Positions 11,562 to 23,033 of a stretch of 64,000 bases of DNA are shown here, one piece after another. A program made the translations under genes and the position numbers. The stretch is from Stenogyne calaminthoides. Taxonomy: Eukaryota > Streptophyta > Magnoliopsida > Lamiales > Lamiaceae. Where the stretch lies: assembly GCA_037126765.1 (NCBI GenBank), contig JBBCBC010000021.1, forward strand, positions 22,151,434 to 22,215,433. The letters are read 5' to 3'. A model generated the notes under the pieces. It was not told where the DNA came from. It worked only from the letters and a program-made list of their open reading frames with translations, and searched no databases. Every line of letters begins with the position of its first letter. Positions within the stretch are counted from its first letter, which is position 1.

Positions 11562-12344
11562 ATGGAATCTCAAAATTATATTCTAAAGTTCATGACTAAG
11601 AAAAATGATGACTTGAGAAACTCACTAATCAAACTTGAAGCTTTCATAACTAGAAAGGATTTGGAAATTTCTAAATTCAAAGAAGAATTGAAAAATTCAA
11701 CTTTATGTTTTAAGAAATATTCAAAAGGAACTAAAGTTTTAAAAGATGCTTTGACGATTGATAAATCTAATATTACTGGTCTAGGTTTTGATACTACTTC
11801 TAAATGCTTTAAAAAACTTGTAAAGTTTGTTAAAGCTGGAATTAAGACAAATGTTGAAATTCCAGTAGAAACAAAGGTTCATACTAAGAAGAAGAAAAGG
11901 AAGTATGTATGTCATTATTGTTCTGGTTATGGTCATATTCGTCCATACTGTGATAAGCTGAAAAAGGATATGAAGGTGTTGCATACAAAAACGTCACATT
12001 CTAAGTCACATTTTGCTAAAACTGTATGGGTCAGAAAACAAAAAGTGTCTTGTAATGTTGTGTATACATCTCTGAAAGCATGTGTGTTTGGTTTATGGTA
12101 TTTTGACAATGGTTGTTCAAGGCACATGACTGGTCACGTGAATTTCCTGTCTAATTATGGAAAATTTGATGGAGAAAATGTCACTTATGATGGTGGTTTT
12201 AAAGGAAAAATTGTTGGGAAAGGTCCTCTCAATGTTGAAGGATTTCCTAAGTTGTCTAATGTCTTACATGTTGAAGGTCTGCTTGCTAATTTGATAAGTA
12301 TAAGTCAACTATGTGATGACAATTTGCATGTGAAGTTTGATTAG
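11562..12344 (+). pseudogene. Copia D gag end, zinc knuckle and protease
   Basis: One open stretch of 260 codons. It begins with a Lys-rich coiled region, then an intact zinc knuckle CHYCSGYGHIRPYC (about residues 117-130). The retropepsin motif WYFDNGCSRHMTGH (about residues 179-192) follows. The usual copia active site is D-S-G; here it is D-N-G, keeping the catalytic Asp. The frame ends in a stop at 12342-12344. Confidence 0.75.
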
Positions 12345-12449
12345 AATTCTTATTATATTCTGAATAATGAAAATGAGTGTCTCGTGATTGGTAATAGGTC
12401 AATTGATAATTGCTATCTTATTTGAACTAACAATGTTTGTAATCTTGCC

Positions 12450-12785
12450 AAAAATGCTGAAGAAGTTTTATGGCATCAAAAACTTGGACATGTTAATTAT
12501 AGGAATATCCAAAAACTTGTGAAAGTAGGTGCTGTGAAAGGTTTGCCGAAGCTAAAGATAGGAGAAACCATGATTAATGGTTCATGCCATAAAGGTAAAC
12601 AGGTTCAAGTGTCACACAAGATGTTGTCACATTGTTCGACAACACGGTGTTTTGAGCTACTACATATGGATCTTATGTGTCTTATGAAAACAGAAAGTCT
12701 TGGAGGTAAAAGGTATTCATTGGTTGTGGTAGATTATTTCTCTAGATATACCTGGATTGAGTTTTTAAGAGAAAAATCTTCGAAC
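12450..12785 (+). pseudogene. Copia D integrase, N-terminal part
   Basis: The H-H-C-C zinc-binding region (VLWHQKLGHVNYRNIQKL) is followed by the start of the integrase core with LLHMDLM and YSLVVVDYFSRYTWIEFL. These contain the first Asp of the D-D-E triad and the typical copia VDDFSRYTW block. The element ends within the core at EKSS; the second Asp and the Glu are absent. Confidence 0.75.
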
Positions 12786-13951
12786 CCCCAACGTAGGAAG
12801 AGGGAAATTGGATGACACCCATCATCAGATACCTACAAACAGACGACCTTACACAGGAAAGAACCAAAGCTCACCAATTACAAATGAGAGCAGCGAGGTA
12901 CACCCTGATCGAGGGCGACTTGTACAAACGCGGTTTCGGCCCACTCCAGAACAGGGGTAGTGTGTGGGAACCACATCGAGGGGCAATCGTTAGCTCATAA
13001 GACAACGAGACAAGGCTACTTCTGACCAAACCTAAGAGGAGATGCGATCACAAACGCAAAGAAGTGCCACAAGTGTTAGTTTTTGCACCCTCAATCAAAG
13101 TCACCCCAGAGGAGCTTGCTAGTATCCCCAGTCCATGACCTTTTGTGAAGTGGGGGATAGACATCATTTGGCCACTCCCAACAGCTCCGGGTAAAGTCAA
13201 ATACGCCTTGGTCGCGGTAGATTACTTCACAAAATTGGCCGAGGCAGAGGCACTAGCAACTATAGACCAAGATCACATCATTAAATTCATATGGAGGAAT
13301 ATAATCTGCAGATTCGGTCTACCACAAGCGATCATATCTGACAACAGGAAACAATTTGATGGGTTAAAGATCAATGTTTTTTTTCCGGAAGTGAAAAATC
13401 ATGAAGTTATTCTCCATACCCTACCATCCCCAGTCGAACGGACAGGTCGAAGCCATCAACAAAATCATCAAACACACTCTAAAAGCAAAACTGGAAGAGG
13501 GAAGGGGAAGTGGGCTAGCGAGCTCCCGGAAGTTCTGTGGTCATATAGAACGACCTGCCAAAACTCAACTGGTGAGACACCATACTCCCTAGCCTATGGA
13601 ACAGAAGCAGTCATCCCATTGGAAATTAGCATCCCGAGTTATCGGATGTCGCAGGTCGCCAATGAAAGCAACAATGAGGCCCTAGCTCGCAATTTGGATC
13701 TCCTGGAAGAGAAGAGATTGGAGGCCAACCTGAGGAATGAGGGGTACAAGAAGCAATCAGAGAAGTACTATAACTCCAAAGTGCGATTCCGAAAATTCAA
13801 AGAGGGAGATATGGTACTCAAGAAATCACTAGGGATACCTAAGGGGACGTTCGAACAGAATTGGGAAGACCCTTGGAAAATATCAAAGTGCCTACCTAAT
13901 GGAGCATACGAGCTCGAGAGCTCGAATGGCACGCCAGCCCAATACCCGTAG
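12786..13951 (+). pseudogene. Gypsy-1 integrase (Tat lineage), broken
   Basis: The open frame at 12812 starts MTPIIRYLQTDDL, matching the linker before integrase in the other gypsy element of this window. From 13145 the core follows with the first Asp in WGIDIIWPLP and the second in ISDNRKQFDG. The Glu region (NGQVEAINKI) is readable only in another frame at about 13401-13500, because a T run near 13376-13384 shifts the frame; a second indel near 13500 restores it. The C-terminal part ends with FEQNWEDPWKI and LPNGAYEL. Reverse transcriptase and gag are absent upstream, since copia D is joined at 12785. Confidence 0.8.
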
Positions 13952-14389
13952 AATGCGATCCACTTGAATAAATACTACCAATAGGTCGCAGGTTACCACA
14001 ACTGTATCTACAAAATCGAATTATAATAAAATCATTCATTTGTTCAAGGATTTTCTTACATTGTGCTCAAACCAAGGGAGGTCTCCTATCAAGATACCGA
14101 CCTCCCGAAGGACGACTTTCGACATACCGACGATTTGGTCGCTACCCATAGGATACGACCTCATCGCGACTTCATAAGACGACTAAGCAAAGTTCATAAA
14201 TAAACCGAATTCACATAAGACGACAAGAACAAGTTCAGTTCAATCGCAATGACAATAAGACAATAAGAACATAGAAATTATCAAAGTCGTGGAAAGAAAT
14301 CAAGTCAAAGCATAGTATGAAAGAGAATTTGGATTTTCATTAATGTAAAAAGGTCCGGTGGCCGGTACAAGGAACGGCCCGGAGGCCGC
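13952..14389 (+). other. Gypsy-1 spacer between pol and antisense gene
   Basis: Non-coding continuation of gypsy-1 after integrase. Runs of cgac/gacc-rich repeats (for example gacctcccgaaggacgac) and GGCC-rich words near 14350-14389 resemble the same zone of gypsy-2 at 50940-51025. It is interrupted at 14390 by copia A and continues at 36044-36110. Confidence 0.6.
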
Positions 14390-15946
14390 TGTTGGGAAAT
14401 TAGGGGTGCCTGGATCTATTCGAGATGATTTTAAATACATATTTAAATTAATCAATTAATTACTAACATGAATTAATCCTAAATCAATTCAACATAATAA
14501 TTAATAAACGAATAAACAACATGCGTACACGTAATCCACGTAAATCCTAAGCATGCGGAATCTAGAAGTATCGAGATTACTAACCTCTTGTAGAGACTAC
14601 GGATGAGACAACAGATCAACCAAAGAGTCTTCCCAAATATGTCCCAAGTCCACGAACGCAATCCGGTGGGAGGATTCTCACGAACGATTTTAACAAGAGG
14701 AAAAACAAAAATATTTTGCCACCACCTTTGTGGATTTCTAATATTTCCAACACATGGAATTGCAGTTGGGAATGGAAAATTCATCCCCTATTTATAGGGC
14801 TAGGGTGGCCAATTTTTTGGAGGAAAAAATAAGGAAGAAAATCTTTTTCTTGGTCTCCAAGAAATCTTGAATATATCTCCTATATTCTTTTCTCCTTAAT
14901 TAAATTTTTCCATAAAAATCTTATTCCCCTTTATACCTATTTTTTAAAAAAAATACAAGGAATAAAGAGTCAAGATTTGACTTCTTGAATTTATGGGATA
15001 ATTATGTATTCCAAGAATACTTATCTCTTTCCATAAAATCTTTTCAAGAAAATCAAGAAAATCTTCTTCTCCTTTAATCCTACAATTTTCAAAAATTTCA
15101 TAGAAATATTAGGAAAGAATATTTTCTTCACTCTTTCATTAATTGGACTTTAATTTGGGCTATTTGAGGAGCCTTTAGGAGAATTAAGATTGGACCTCCA
15201 ATGGACTATTGAAACTATAATATTGGACCAAATATTATTCAAAGTCCATTAATATTAATTTATTCCACTATAAAGACAGCTCAACATTATTATCCATACC
15301 GTAAATAAATTTCCACTTGCAAGATTTGATATGATAAAGGTTCTGAGCCCACCAAGGGGACAAATCAAACAAGACGTACTTGCACACGATTCTCCATATT
15401 AAATGTCAGCAATCGTCATGTCATTAATAATATTGCCCAAGATATAAGGTATCGAATCCCAATGATTCTCTTCCTTTATAAGACAAAGCAATAGTTATTA
15501 ATTTCACACGATCCTATTTAAGGGATGGAGATTGAGAAGCAACACACCACTGAGGTCTAATTCTTGTATATTCAGTACAGAAGAATTTATCCTCCTGTAG
15601 GTCCTATTCAGCGCATCCAAATGCACTAGTATAATCTCTTGGTCAAGACAAGCCAATCCTAGTCTTATACATCAACCTTTCATGATGGTATGTTCATTTC
15701 CATCTAGGTTGTGAATTTGCACTTAATTACGAGGAGCCATTAATTTGATCTTCTGTGATCTGGTATCACCAAATTAACTACAACGTAATACGTATTGACT
15801 TTATTGAACGGGTTTGCAATAAAGATATATAACATTCATTCATATTTAAAAGCAACAATGATTAATAATTTATTTCAGTAAATAAATGAGAAAAACATAG
15901 TTTGGTTATACAAAGTAAAAGCATACTTTTCAGTATAACCCCAACA
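14390..15946 (-). repeat. 3' LTR of copia A (1557 bp)
   Basis: Starts tgttgggaaatta and ends cccaaca. Compared with the 5' LTR (33978-36043) it has lost about 150 bp near 15273 (ccactataaa joins directly to gacagctc) and lacks the 204-bp triplication. A TATA box on the minus strand (ctataaatag) lies near 14788-14798. Confidence 0.85.
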
Positions 15947-15957
15947 ATCTCCCACTT
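15947..15957 (-). other. Polypurine tract of copia A
   Basis: On the minus strand aagtgggagat stands directly before the 3' LTR, the place and composition of the plus-strand primer site of copia elements. Confidence 0.8.
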
Positions 15958-16057
15958 ATACTCAAAGTCTGCTTTTAAGTACACTACAACATGTCTCGTG
16001 TTCTATGTGACATCTAATGTCACCCTACACGAACCTAATAATTTCTCCCACTTATAC

Positions 16058-18083
16058 TCAAAGAAGATTGACAACGTTCTTGACACCCATTCCTTCCACA
16101 TGTCTCTCGAATGTACTCTGAGGCAGACCCTTTGTGAATGGATCTACTAGGTTGTCTTCCGATGCAATCTTTGCCACCTCAATGTCTCCTCTCTTAACGA
16201 TTTCTCGTATAAGATGATATTTTCTTTCAATGTGTTTGCTGGCCTTGTGTGCTCTTGGTTCCCTTGAATTTGCAACTGCTCCAGGCATTATCACAATAGA
16301 CCGTGATTGTGCTGGGCAATTTCGGGATAACGTCCAAGTCACTTAGGAAGTTCTTGAGCCAAACCGCCTCATTCGCCACTTCACAAGCATCTACGTATTC
16401 GGCTTCCATGGTAGAATCGGCGATGCATTTCTGCTTTACGCTTCTCCATGTTATGGCTCCTCCCCCCATGCAAAACTCACTACCCGAGGTAGACTTTCTG
16501 GAGTCTATGTCTGATTGGAAATCCGAGTCCGTGTAACCGATGGGGATTAGACTGTCTGACTGGTAAACCAACATTCTGTCCCGTGTCCTCTTCAGATACT
16601 TTAGAATGTTCTTTACCGCAGTCCAATGTGTTTTCCCCGGGTTGCTTTGATATCTAGCTACCATGCCTACGGCGAAGCAGATATCCGGTCTCGTGCATAA
16701 CATTGCGTACATGAGGCTTCCTACAACCGAAGCATAAGGGATGCCTTTCATGTCATCTATCTCATTTTGTGTTTTGGGACACATTTCCTTGGATAGATGG
16801 ATTCCATGTCTGTAGGGCACAAAACCTTTCTTGGAATCTTGCATGCTGAAGCATTTCAAAACAGTGTCTATATAAGAGGCTTGTGAAAGCCCAATCATCA
16901 TTTTCTCGCGATCTCGAGTGATCTTGATCCCTAGGATGTGATCGGCTTCACCTAAATCCTTCATATCAAACTGTTTTGACAGCCATGCCCTTATGTCGAA
17001 TAATACCTTTACATCGTTTCCGATGAGAAGTATGTCATCAACGTATAGTACCAAAATTACCAATGCAGTTCCGTCACGCCTTTTGTAAACACAACTTTCA
17101 AAATTATTTTGATCAAAACCATAGGATTTTATAACTTGATCAAAACACTGATTCCAAGCACGAGATGCTTGCTTCAGCCTATAAATGGACTTCTTGAGCT
17201 TGCAAACCAGATGCTCTTGACCTTTTTCAATGAAGCCTTCGGGTTGTTGCATATAGATTTCTTCGTTAAGACTTCCATTTAGGAAAGCTGTCTTGACATC
17301 CATTTGCCAGATCTCAAAGTCTAAATGCGCAGCAATCGACAAGAGAATGCGGATGGACTTGAGCATGGCTACTGGCGAAAAGGTTTTCTCATAGTCGATC
17401 CCTTCTTTCTGAGTGTACCCTTTTGCCACTAGTCTTGCTTTAAAGGTTTCAACCTTTCCGTCCGGTCCCCTTTTTCTATTGTATATCCACTTGCATCCAA
17501 TGGGTTTTACCCCATCGAGTGGTTCGACTAGCACCCATACTTTGTTGTGATCTATTGAACCCATTTCGGCTTCCATTGTTGTTTGCCAATAAGTTGCATC
17601 TTTATCTTGGATCACCTCATTGTAGGACTAGGGATCTGATTCTTCGCCTGAGATCAAGTCCGAAGACTCTCCAATCCCTAAGAATTGCTCGGGTTGTCTA
17701 ACAACCCTCCTACTACGATGAGGTTCCGGTTGAGAAGGCGTGACATTTGGTATATCATTTTGTACAGTTGGCAATGGAGTTGGCCCCTTAAGTTCTTCCA
17801 AGGTAATTTCACTTCTAGGCTTTTTATCGTTCATATAGTCTTCTTTCAAAAATTTAAAGTGCGTACTGATTACGACCTTTTTATCTTCGGGACCATAGAA
17901 CATGCATCCTTTCGTCCATTCGGGGTACCCAATGAACAACCTTAATTCCAAACGTGTATCCAAGTTACCAGCTTCCTTGTCCAACACGTATGCCGGACAC
18001 CCCCAGATCCTGATATGTCCATAACTGGGCTTGCACCCTGTCCACAACTCTCTCGGGGTTTTAGGAACTGATTTGGATGGCAC
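16058..18083 (-). pseudogene. Copia A reverse transcriptase and RNase H, with integrase C-terminus
   Basis: From 18083 to 17628 the frame encodes the integrase C-terminal part (RELWTGCKPSYGHIRIWGCP) and the linker. After a TAG at 17629-17631, where the related copy B reads Trp, the same frame runs on to 16227. It has the RT blocks YNRKRGPDGK, MDVKTAFLNGSL and the catalytic YVDDILLIGND. RNase H follows with YTDSDFQSDIDSRKS and ADSTMEAEY. A one-base shift near 16283 moves the last 90 codons (SREPRAHKASKHIERKYHLI) to another frame. Apart from stops the frame is well kept, so decay is moderate. Confidence 0.85.
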
Positions 18084-18763
18084 TAAGTTTAGAATATAGG
18101 TTGCTGTTTACAAAGCATAACCCCATAACGATTTTGGTAAATCTGCATAGCTCATTGATCTTACCATTTCTAAAAGCGTTATATTTCTTCATTCTGCAAC
18201 CCCTTTTTGTTGAGGGGTACCGGGTGCAGTCCATTGGGATGCAATCCCCTCTTCCGACAGATAGTTCAAGAATTCATCACTGAGGTATTCGCCTCCATGA
18301 TCAGATCGTAGAAACTTGATAGTCTTTTCCTTATGATTCTCTACTTGAGCCTTAAATTCTTTGAATTTATCGAAGGTCTCAGATTTATGCTTCATTAGGA
18401 AAATGTATCCGTAGCGTGAGTAGTCATCGATAAACGTAACGAAATACTCGTAGCCACCTCTAGCTTTGATTTGCATTGGACCACACACATCGGTGTGAAC
18501 TATTTCTAACACTTCCTTAGCTCTAAGCCCCTTGGCTCCAAATGCCCTCTTGGTCATTTTACCCTCCAAGCACGATTCACAAGTTGGAAATGGTTCAACC
18601 TGGAGAGACCCCAATGTACCATCTTGAACCAACCTTTGAATCCTTTTTGGGTTAATATGACCTAATCTTAGGTGCCAAAGAAGTGTTTCGTTCACGTTAG
18701 CCGAATGCTTTCTTTTACATGAAATAGTAGATGAGTTATACAATGCATTTTGTGAGTGGTGTG
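18084..18763 (-). pseudogene. Copia A integrase core
   Basis: The minus-strand frame from 18743 encodes the H-H-C-C zinc region (LLWHLRLGHINPKRIQ with C-E-S-C) and the core with HTDVCGPMQ, the VTFIDDYSRYGYIFL block, RSDHGGEYLS and PQQKGVAE. This gives the complete D-D-E triad. A TGA stop follows immediately after the Glu codon (about 18186-18188), and a TAA lies about 27 codons further (near 18108). All parts are in one frame. The protein before 18763 continues at 31388, across the insertion of copia B. Confidence 0.85.
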
Positions 18764-20465
18764 TGTTGGGAAATTATGGGTGCCCGGATCTATTCGAGAT
18801 GATTTTAAATACATATTCAAATTAAATAATTAATTACTAACATGAATTAATCCTAAATCAATTCAACATAATAATTAAACAACATGCGTACACGTAATTC
18901 ACGTAAATCCTAAACATGTGGAACTAGGAGTTACGAGATTACATACCTCTTGTAGAGACAACCGTTGAGACCCGATGGATCAACCCAAAGTGCCTTCCCA
19001 AATATGTCCCAAAGTCCACGAACATAACCCTGTGGGAGGATTCGCACGAACGATTTTAACATGTGAGAAAACAAAAAATATTATGCTACCACCTTTGTGG
19101 ATTTCTAATAGTTCCAACACATGGAATTGCACTTGGGAATGAAAAAGTCATCCCCTATATATAGGGGGGGGGGGGCGATTTTTAGGGCTAGGAAAATAGG
19201 GAAGAAAATCTTTTCTTGGTCTCCAAGAAATCTTGAATATATCTCCTATATTCTTTTCTCCTTAATTAAATTTTTCATAAAAATATCTTCCCCTTTTTAT
19301 CCCTAATTTTTGAAAATAACAAGACATAAAGAATCAAGATTTGACTTCTTGAATTTATGGGATAATTATGTATTCCTACAATAATTATCTCTTTCCATAA
19401 AATATCTACAAGAAAATCAAGACAATCTTTTCTTCCTTTTCATCTACATATTTTTGAAAAAATAAGCAAGGAAATATTAGCAAAATATTTTCTTCTCTCT
19501 TTCATTAATTGGACTTTATTTTGGGCTATTTGAGGGGCCTTTAGGAGAATTAAGATTGGACCTTCAATGGACTATGAAGCTATAATATTGGGCCAAATAT
19601 TATTCAAGTCCATTAATATTAATTTACTCCACTATAAAATTAATATTGAACTATCCATCTTAACCCATATTACGATTTCACTATAATATGGCTCCCGGTC
19701 ATTATTTCCCGTGTTTAAGATTATATTAGTCCATTAATTAATTAAGCCACTGAACAAGCTTTATATTAATTAATATCTTTGTCCTTGGAGTAAAGACAGC
19801 TCAACATTATTATCCATACCGGAAATAAATTTCCACTTGCAAGATTTGGTATGATAAAGGTTCTGAGTCCACCACGGGGACAAATCAAGCAAGACGTACT
19901 TGCACGCGATTCTCTGTATTAAATGTCAGCAATCGTCATGTAATTAATAATATTGCCCAAGATATAAGGTATCGAATCACATTGACTCTCTTCCCATCAT
20001 AAGTCAAAGCAATGGTTATTAATTTCACACGATCCTATTTAAGGGACGGAGATTAAGAAACAACACACCACTGAGGTCTAATTTTTGTATATTCAGTACC
20101 GAAGAATTTGTCCTCCTGTAGGCCCTTATTTAGCGCACCTAAATGCGCTAGTGTAATCCCTTGGTCAAGACAAGTCAATCTGGGTCTTACACTTCAACCT
20201 TTCATGATGGTTTGTTCATTTCCATCTGGGTTGTGAATTTGTACTTAATTACGAGGTGCTATTAAATTGATCTTCAGTGATCTGGTATCGCCAAATTAAC
20301 TACAACGTAATACATACTGACTTATTGAACGAGTTTGCAATAAATATATATAACATTCATTCATATTTAATGCAACAGTGATTAATAGTTTATTTCAGTA
20401 AATAAATAAGAAAATTCAGTTTGGTTATACAAAGTAAAAGCGTACTTTTCAGTATAACCCCAACA
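18764..20465 (-). repeat. 3' LTR of copia B (1702 bp)
   Basis: Starts tgttgggaaattatgggtgcc and ends tataaccccaaca. On the minus strand a TATA-like cctatatatagg lies near 19153-19165, next to a run of 12 G (19164-19175, C on the sense strand). It is the longest undeleted version of this LTR family in the window, apart from the triplicated one at 33978. Confidence 0.9.
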
Positions 20466-20476
20466 ATCTCCCACTT
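20466..20476 (-). other. Polypurine tract of copia B
   Basis: Minus-strand aagtgggagat right before the 3' LTR, identical to the tract of copia A and of the C elements. Confidence 0.8.
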
Positions 20477-20559
20477 ATACTCAAAGTCTACTTTTAAATA
20501 TACTACAACATATCTCGTGTTCTATGTGACATCTAATGTGACCTACACGAACCTAATAA

Positions 20560-21387
20560 TATTTCTCCCACTTATACTCAAAGCAGATTGGCAACGTTCG
20601 TGACACCCATTCCTTCCACATGTCTCTCGAATGTACTCTGAGACAGACCCTTTGTGAATGGATATGATAGGTTGTCTTCCGATGCAATCTTAGCCACCTC
20701 AATGTCTCCCCTCTTAACGATTTCTCGTATGAGATGGTATTTTCTTTCAATGTGTTTGTTGGCCTCGTGGGCTCTCGGCTCCCTCGAATTTGCAACTGCT
20801 CTGGCGTTATCACAGTAAATCGTGATCGTGCTGGGCAAATCCGAGATGACGTCCAAGTCCACTAGGAAGTTCTTGAGCCAAACCGCTTCCTTCGCTGCTT
20901 CACAAGTAGCAACGTATTCGTCTTCCATGGTAGAATCGACGATGCATTTCTGCTTTACTCTTCTCCATGTCATGGCTCCTCCCCCCATGCAAAACACACT
21001 ACCCGAGGTAGATTTTCTGGAGTTAAGGTCTGATTGGAAATTCGAGTCCGTGTAACCGATGGGGATTAGACTGTCTGACTTGTAAACCAACATTCTGTTC
21101 CGTGTTCTTTTCAGATACTTCAGAATGTTCTTTACTTCAGTCCAATGCTCTTTCCCAGGGTTACTTTGTTATATATTACCACCATGCCTACGGCAAAGTA
21201 GATTTCCGGTCTTGTACATAACATTGCATACATGAGGCTTCCCACAGTCGAAGCATAAGAAATGTCCTTCATGTCATCTATCTCTTTCTGTGTCTTGGGA
21301 CACATCTCTTTGGATAGATGGATTCTGTGTCAATAGGGCACAAAGCCTTTCTTGGAATCTTGCATGCTGAAGCACTTCAAAACAGTA
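20560..21387 (-). pseudogene. Copia B RNase H (and end of RT)
   Basis: Minus-strand frame 21093-20578 encodes YTDSNFQSDLNSRKSTSGS, DSTMEDEYVATCEAA, YCDNARAVANSREPRAHEAN and the C-terminal IASEDNLSYPFTKGL. These are the RNase H domain and polyprotein end of a copia element. The final blocks are in frame here, unlike in copia A. The part upstream of 21093 has stops and frame changes (near 21165), and at 21387 it is cut by the miniature LTR element, continuing at 26223. Confidence 0.8.
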
Positions 21388-22897
21388 TGTTGGGATATTT
21401 TAATTTTGATGAATTATGCCAAAACATTATCAACTTGTGTTATTAAAGCTAATCTACAGATAACAAGTTGAGGGGGAACGAGAGAACAAGTTGAGGGGGA
21501 ACTCATGGAATCAGACGAAGATGATCGAGATCAGATAAGGCTGCATATAAGACTGATCGAGATCAGATGAGTTCCGGAGTAACTAATGAGCTGAGCAAAA
21601 TCAGAAGAAAAGAAAAGGTAAGCCAGCTGGTCAGAAGAATCAGAAGTGACCAGATCAGATGACCAAATCAGAAGAGGAGGTTGCTGATCAGAAGAGGAGC
21701 AGATGAGACTGATCGAGATCAGACGTGATCGAGATCAGATAAGATAACCAGATACAACTAAACTGATATGCTAACCTGATGTACTAATCTGATGCAAATA
21801 AACTGATATGCTGACCTGATGCTATACTGATCTGATCAGGTGAGCTGATCAGATCAGGCGAGAAGAAATCAGAAGAGAAGTCATTGGAACCAGAATACTG
21901 ATCAGATAGCCTGAGTGCAAGTGACCTGAGGGTCGGGATATCTGAAGTCAGAAAAGCTGAACTCAGTAAGCCTGAGTGTCAGTATGCCTGATTAGACAAG
22001 GTCCGCTGAAGAGAAGTCTACTGAATCAAGAATCCTGGAGACTCAGAAGATCCTGAAGAATATAGCCGTTAGATTCAGCTGACGTGGAAAAATGAGAGGA
22101 AGAAAACAAGCCTGAAAAAGCTGCAGAAGCTACATAATATTATGGATTTGAATGTAACTCTATCCAACGGTAACATTTAAATCCACACTATAAATACAAG
22201 TTCTTCGTTCATTATTCGTGTGAGAAATGCGTGAACCATCGAGCTACATAGCTATATCATCCAACATTTCCACCATAGAACACTGAGCAAGAAATACACG
22301 CATATATTCAAGAGTGTTCTACCCTAGATCTAAGCACAAATATAATATCCTAAGCTTAGAGAGATTTTCCCATCTATAGCATTGAGGCTAAACAAATGTA
22401 AGGGAAAATCTCACCCTAGTTGGACACCAAACAATTTTTACCCAAACCGAGTGTTAGGTTAAGTTTTGTTAAGCAAGGATTGTAAGTTAGTTGGACTAGC
22501 TTACTTTCTGGGTATGAGTGAGAACTCGTTAAACATCAAAGCAATCCCGTGAGGGAGGGTAGGCAATCCCGTGGAGGGTGATAAGTCCCGAGAGAGTGAG
22601 AACTCATTAAACATCTATTATATCGTGTTGGACTAACACGCAAAACTAAGTCCAATTGGTTAAGTTGGTGCCCCTGCTGATAGGGAAGAGTGGATGTAGG
22701 AGTTGGACTCCGAACCACTATAAAATCGTGTGTTCTTTACTTCTTTATGTTCTTACATGCCATATGCATTCGATTATAATCAAAACACATCACATAGATT
22801 TAAAAGCAAAAATTTGGAATCACCATTCCCTCACCCCTGTTTTATATGCATTACATGATATTTAACGCATTCATGGGTTTTCAAAATGGGACCAACA
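21388..22897 (+). repeat. LTR 1 of the miniature element (1510 bp)
   Basis: Starts tgttgggatatttta and ends gggaccaaca. A TATA box (actataaatac, 22187-22197) lies in the right half. The left half (about 21500-21920) is packed with the words gatcaga and ctgatc. Confidence 0.9.
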
Positions 22898-23033
22898 ATT
22901 GGTATCAGAGTCAGAGTTCAAAAGTTCACTGTTTTCAATGTGACCATCGGAACTGATCTTTTTCAAAAACCCGCTTTCTGTAAAAATGCATATATTTTAA
23001 TGTTTTGGCGTCATTATCAAAAATGGGGGAAAT
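22898..23033 (+). other. Internal segment 1 with primer site and polypurine tract
   Basis: 136 bp. The primer site tggtatcagag is at 22900-22910 and the polypurine tract aaaatgggggaaat at 23020-23033, right before LTR 2. No open frame of note. It holds the two cis elements needed for reverse transcription and almost nothing else. Confidence 0.85.

Larger units (their letters stand above)
9270..12785 (+). mobile_element. Copia element D, 5' fragment
   Basis: An LTR-like segment, a primer-site-like sequence, gag, protease and the beginning of integrase follow in the order gag-PR-IN of Ty1/copia elements. Reverse transcriptase, RNase H and the 3' LTR are missing because the element stops at about 12785, where gypsy integrase coding sequence begins in the same orientation. 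The long gag with two zinc-knuckle-like sequences and a Lys-rich spacer suggests the SIRE group of copia elements, which is an inference. Frames shift several times, so it is inactive. Confidence 0.75.

Noticed and set aside
22536..22865. Open frames repeated in the three LTRs of the miniature element (also 24118-24528, 25741-26190)
   Set aside because: Present on both strands in all three LTRs only because the LTRs are nearly identical; no motif or start context.
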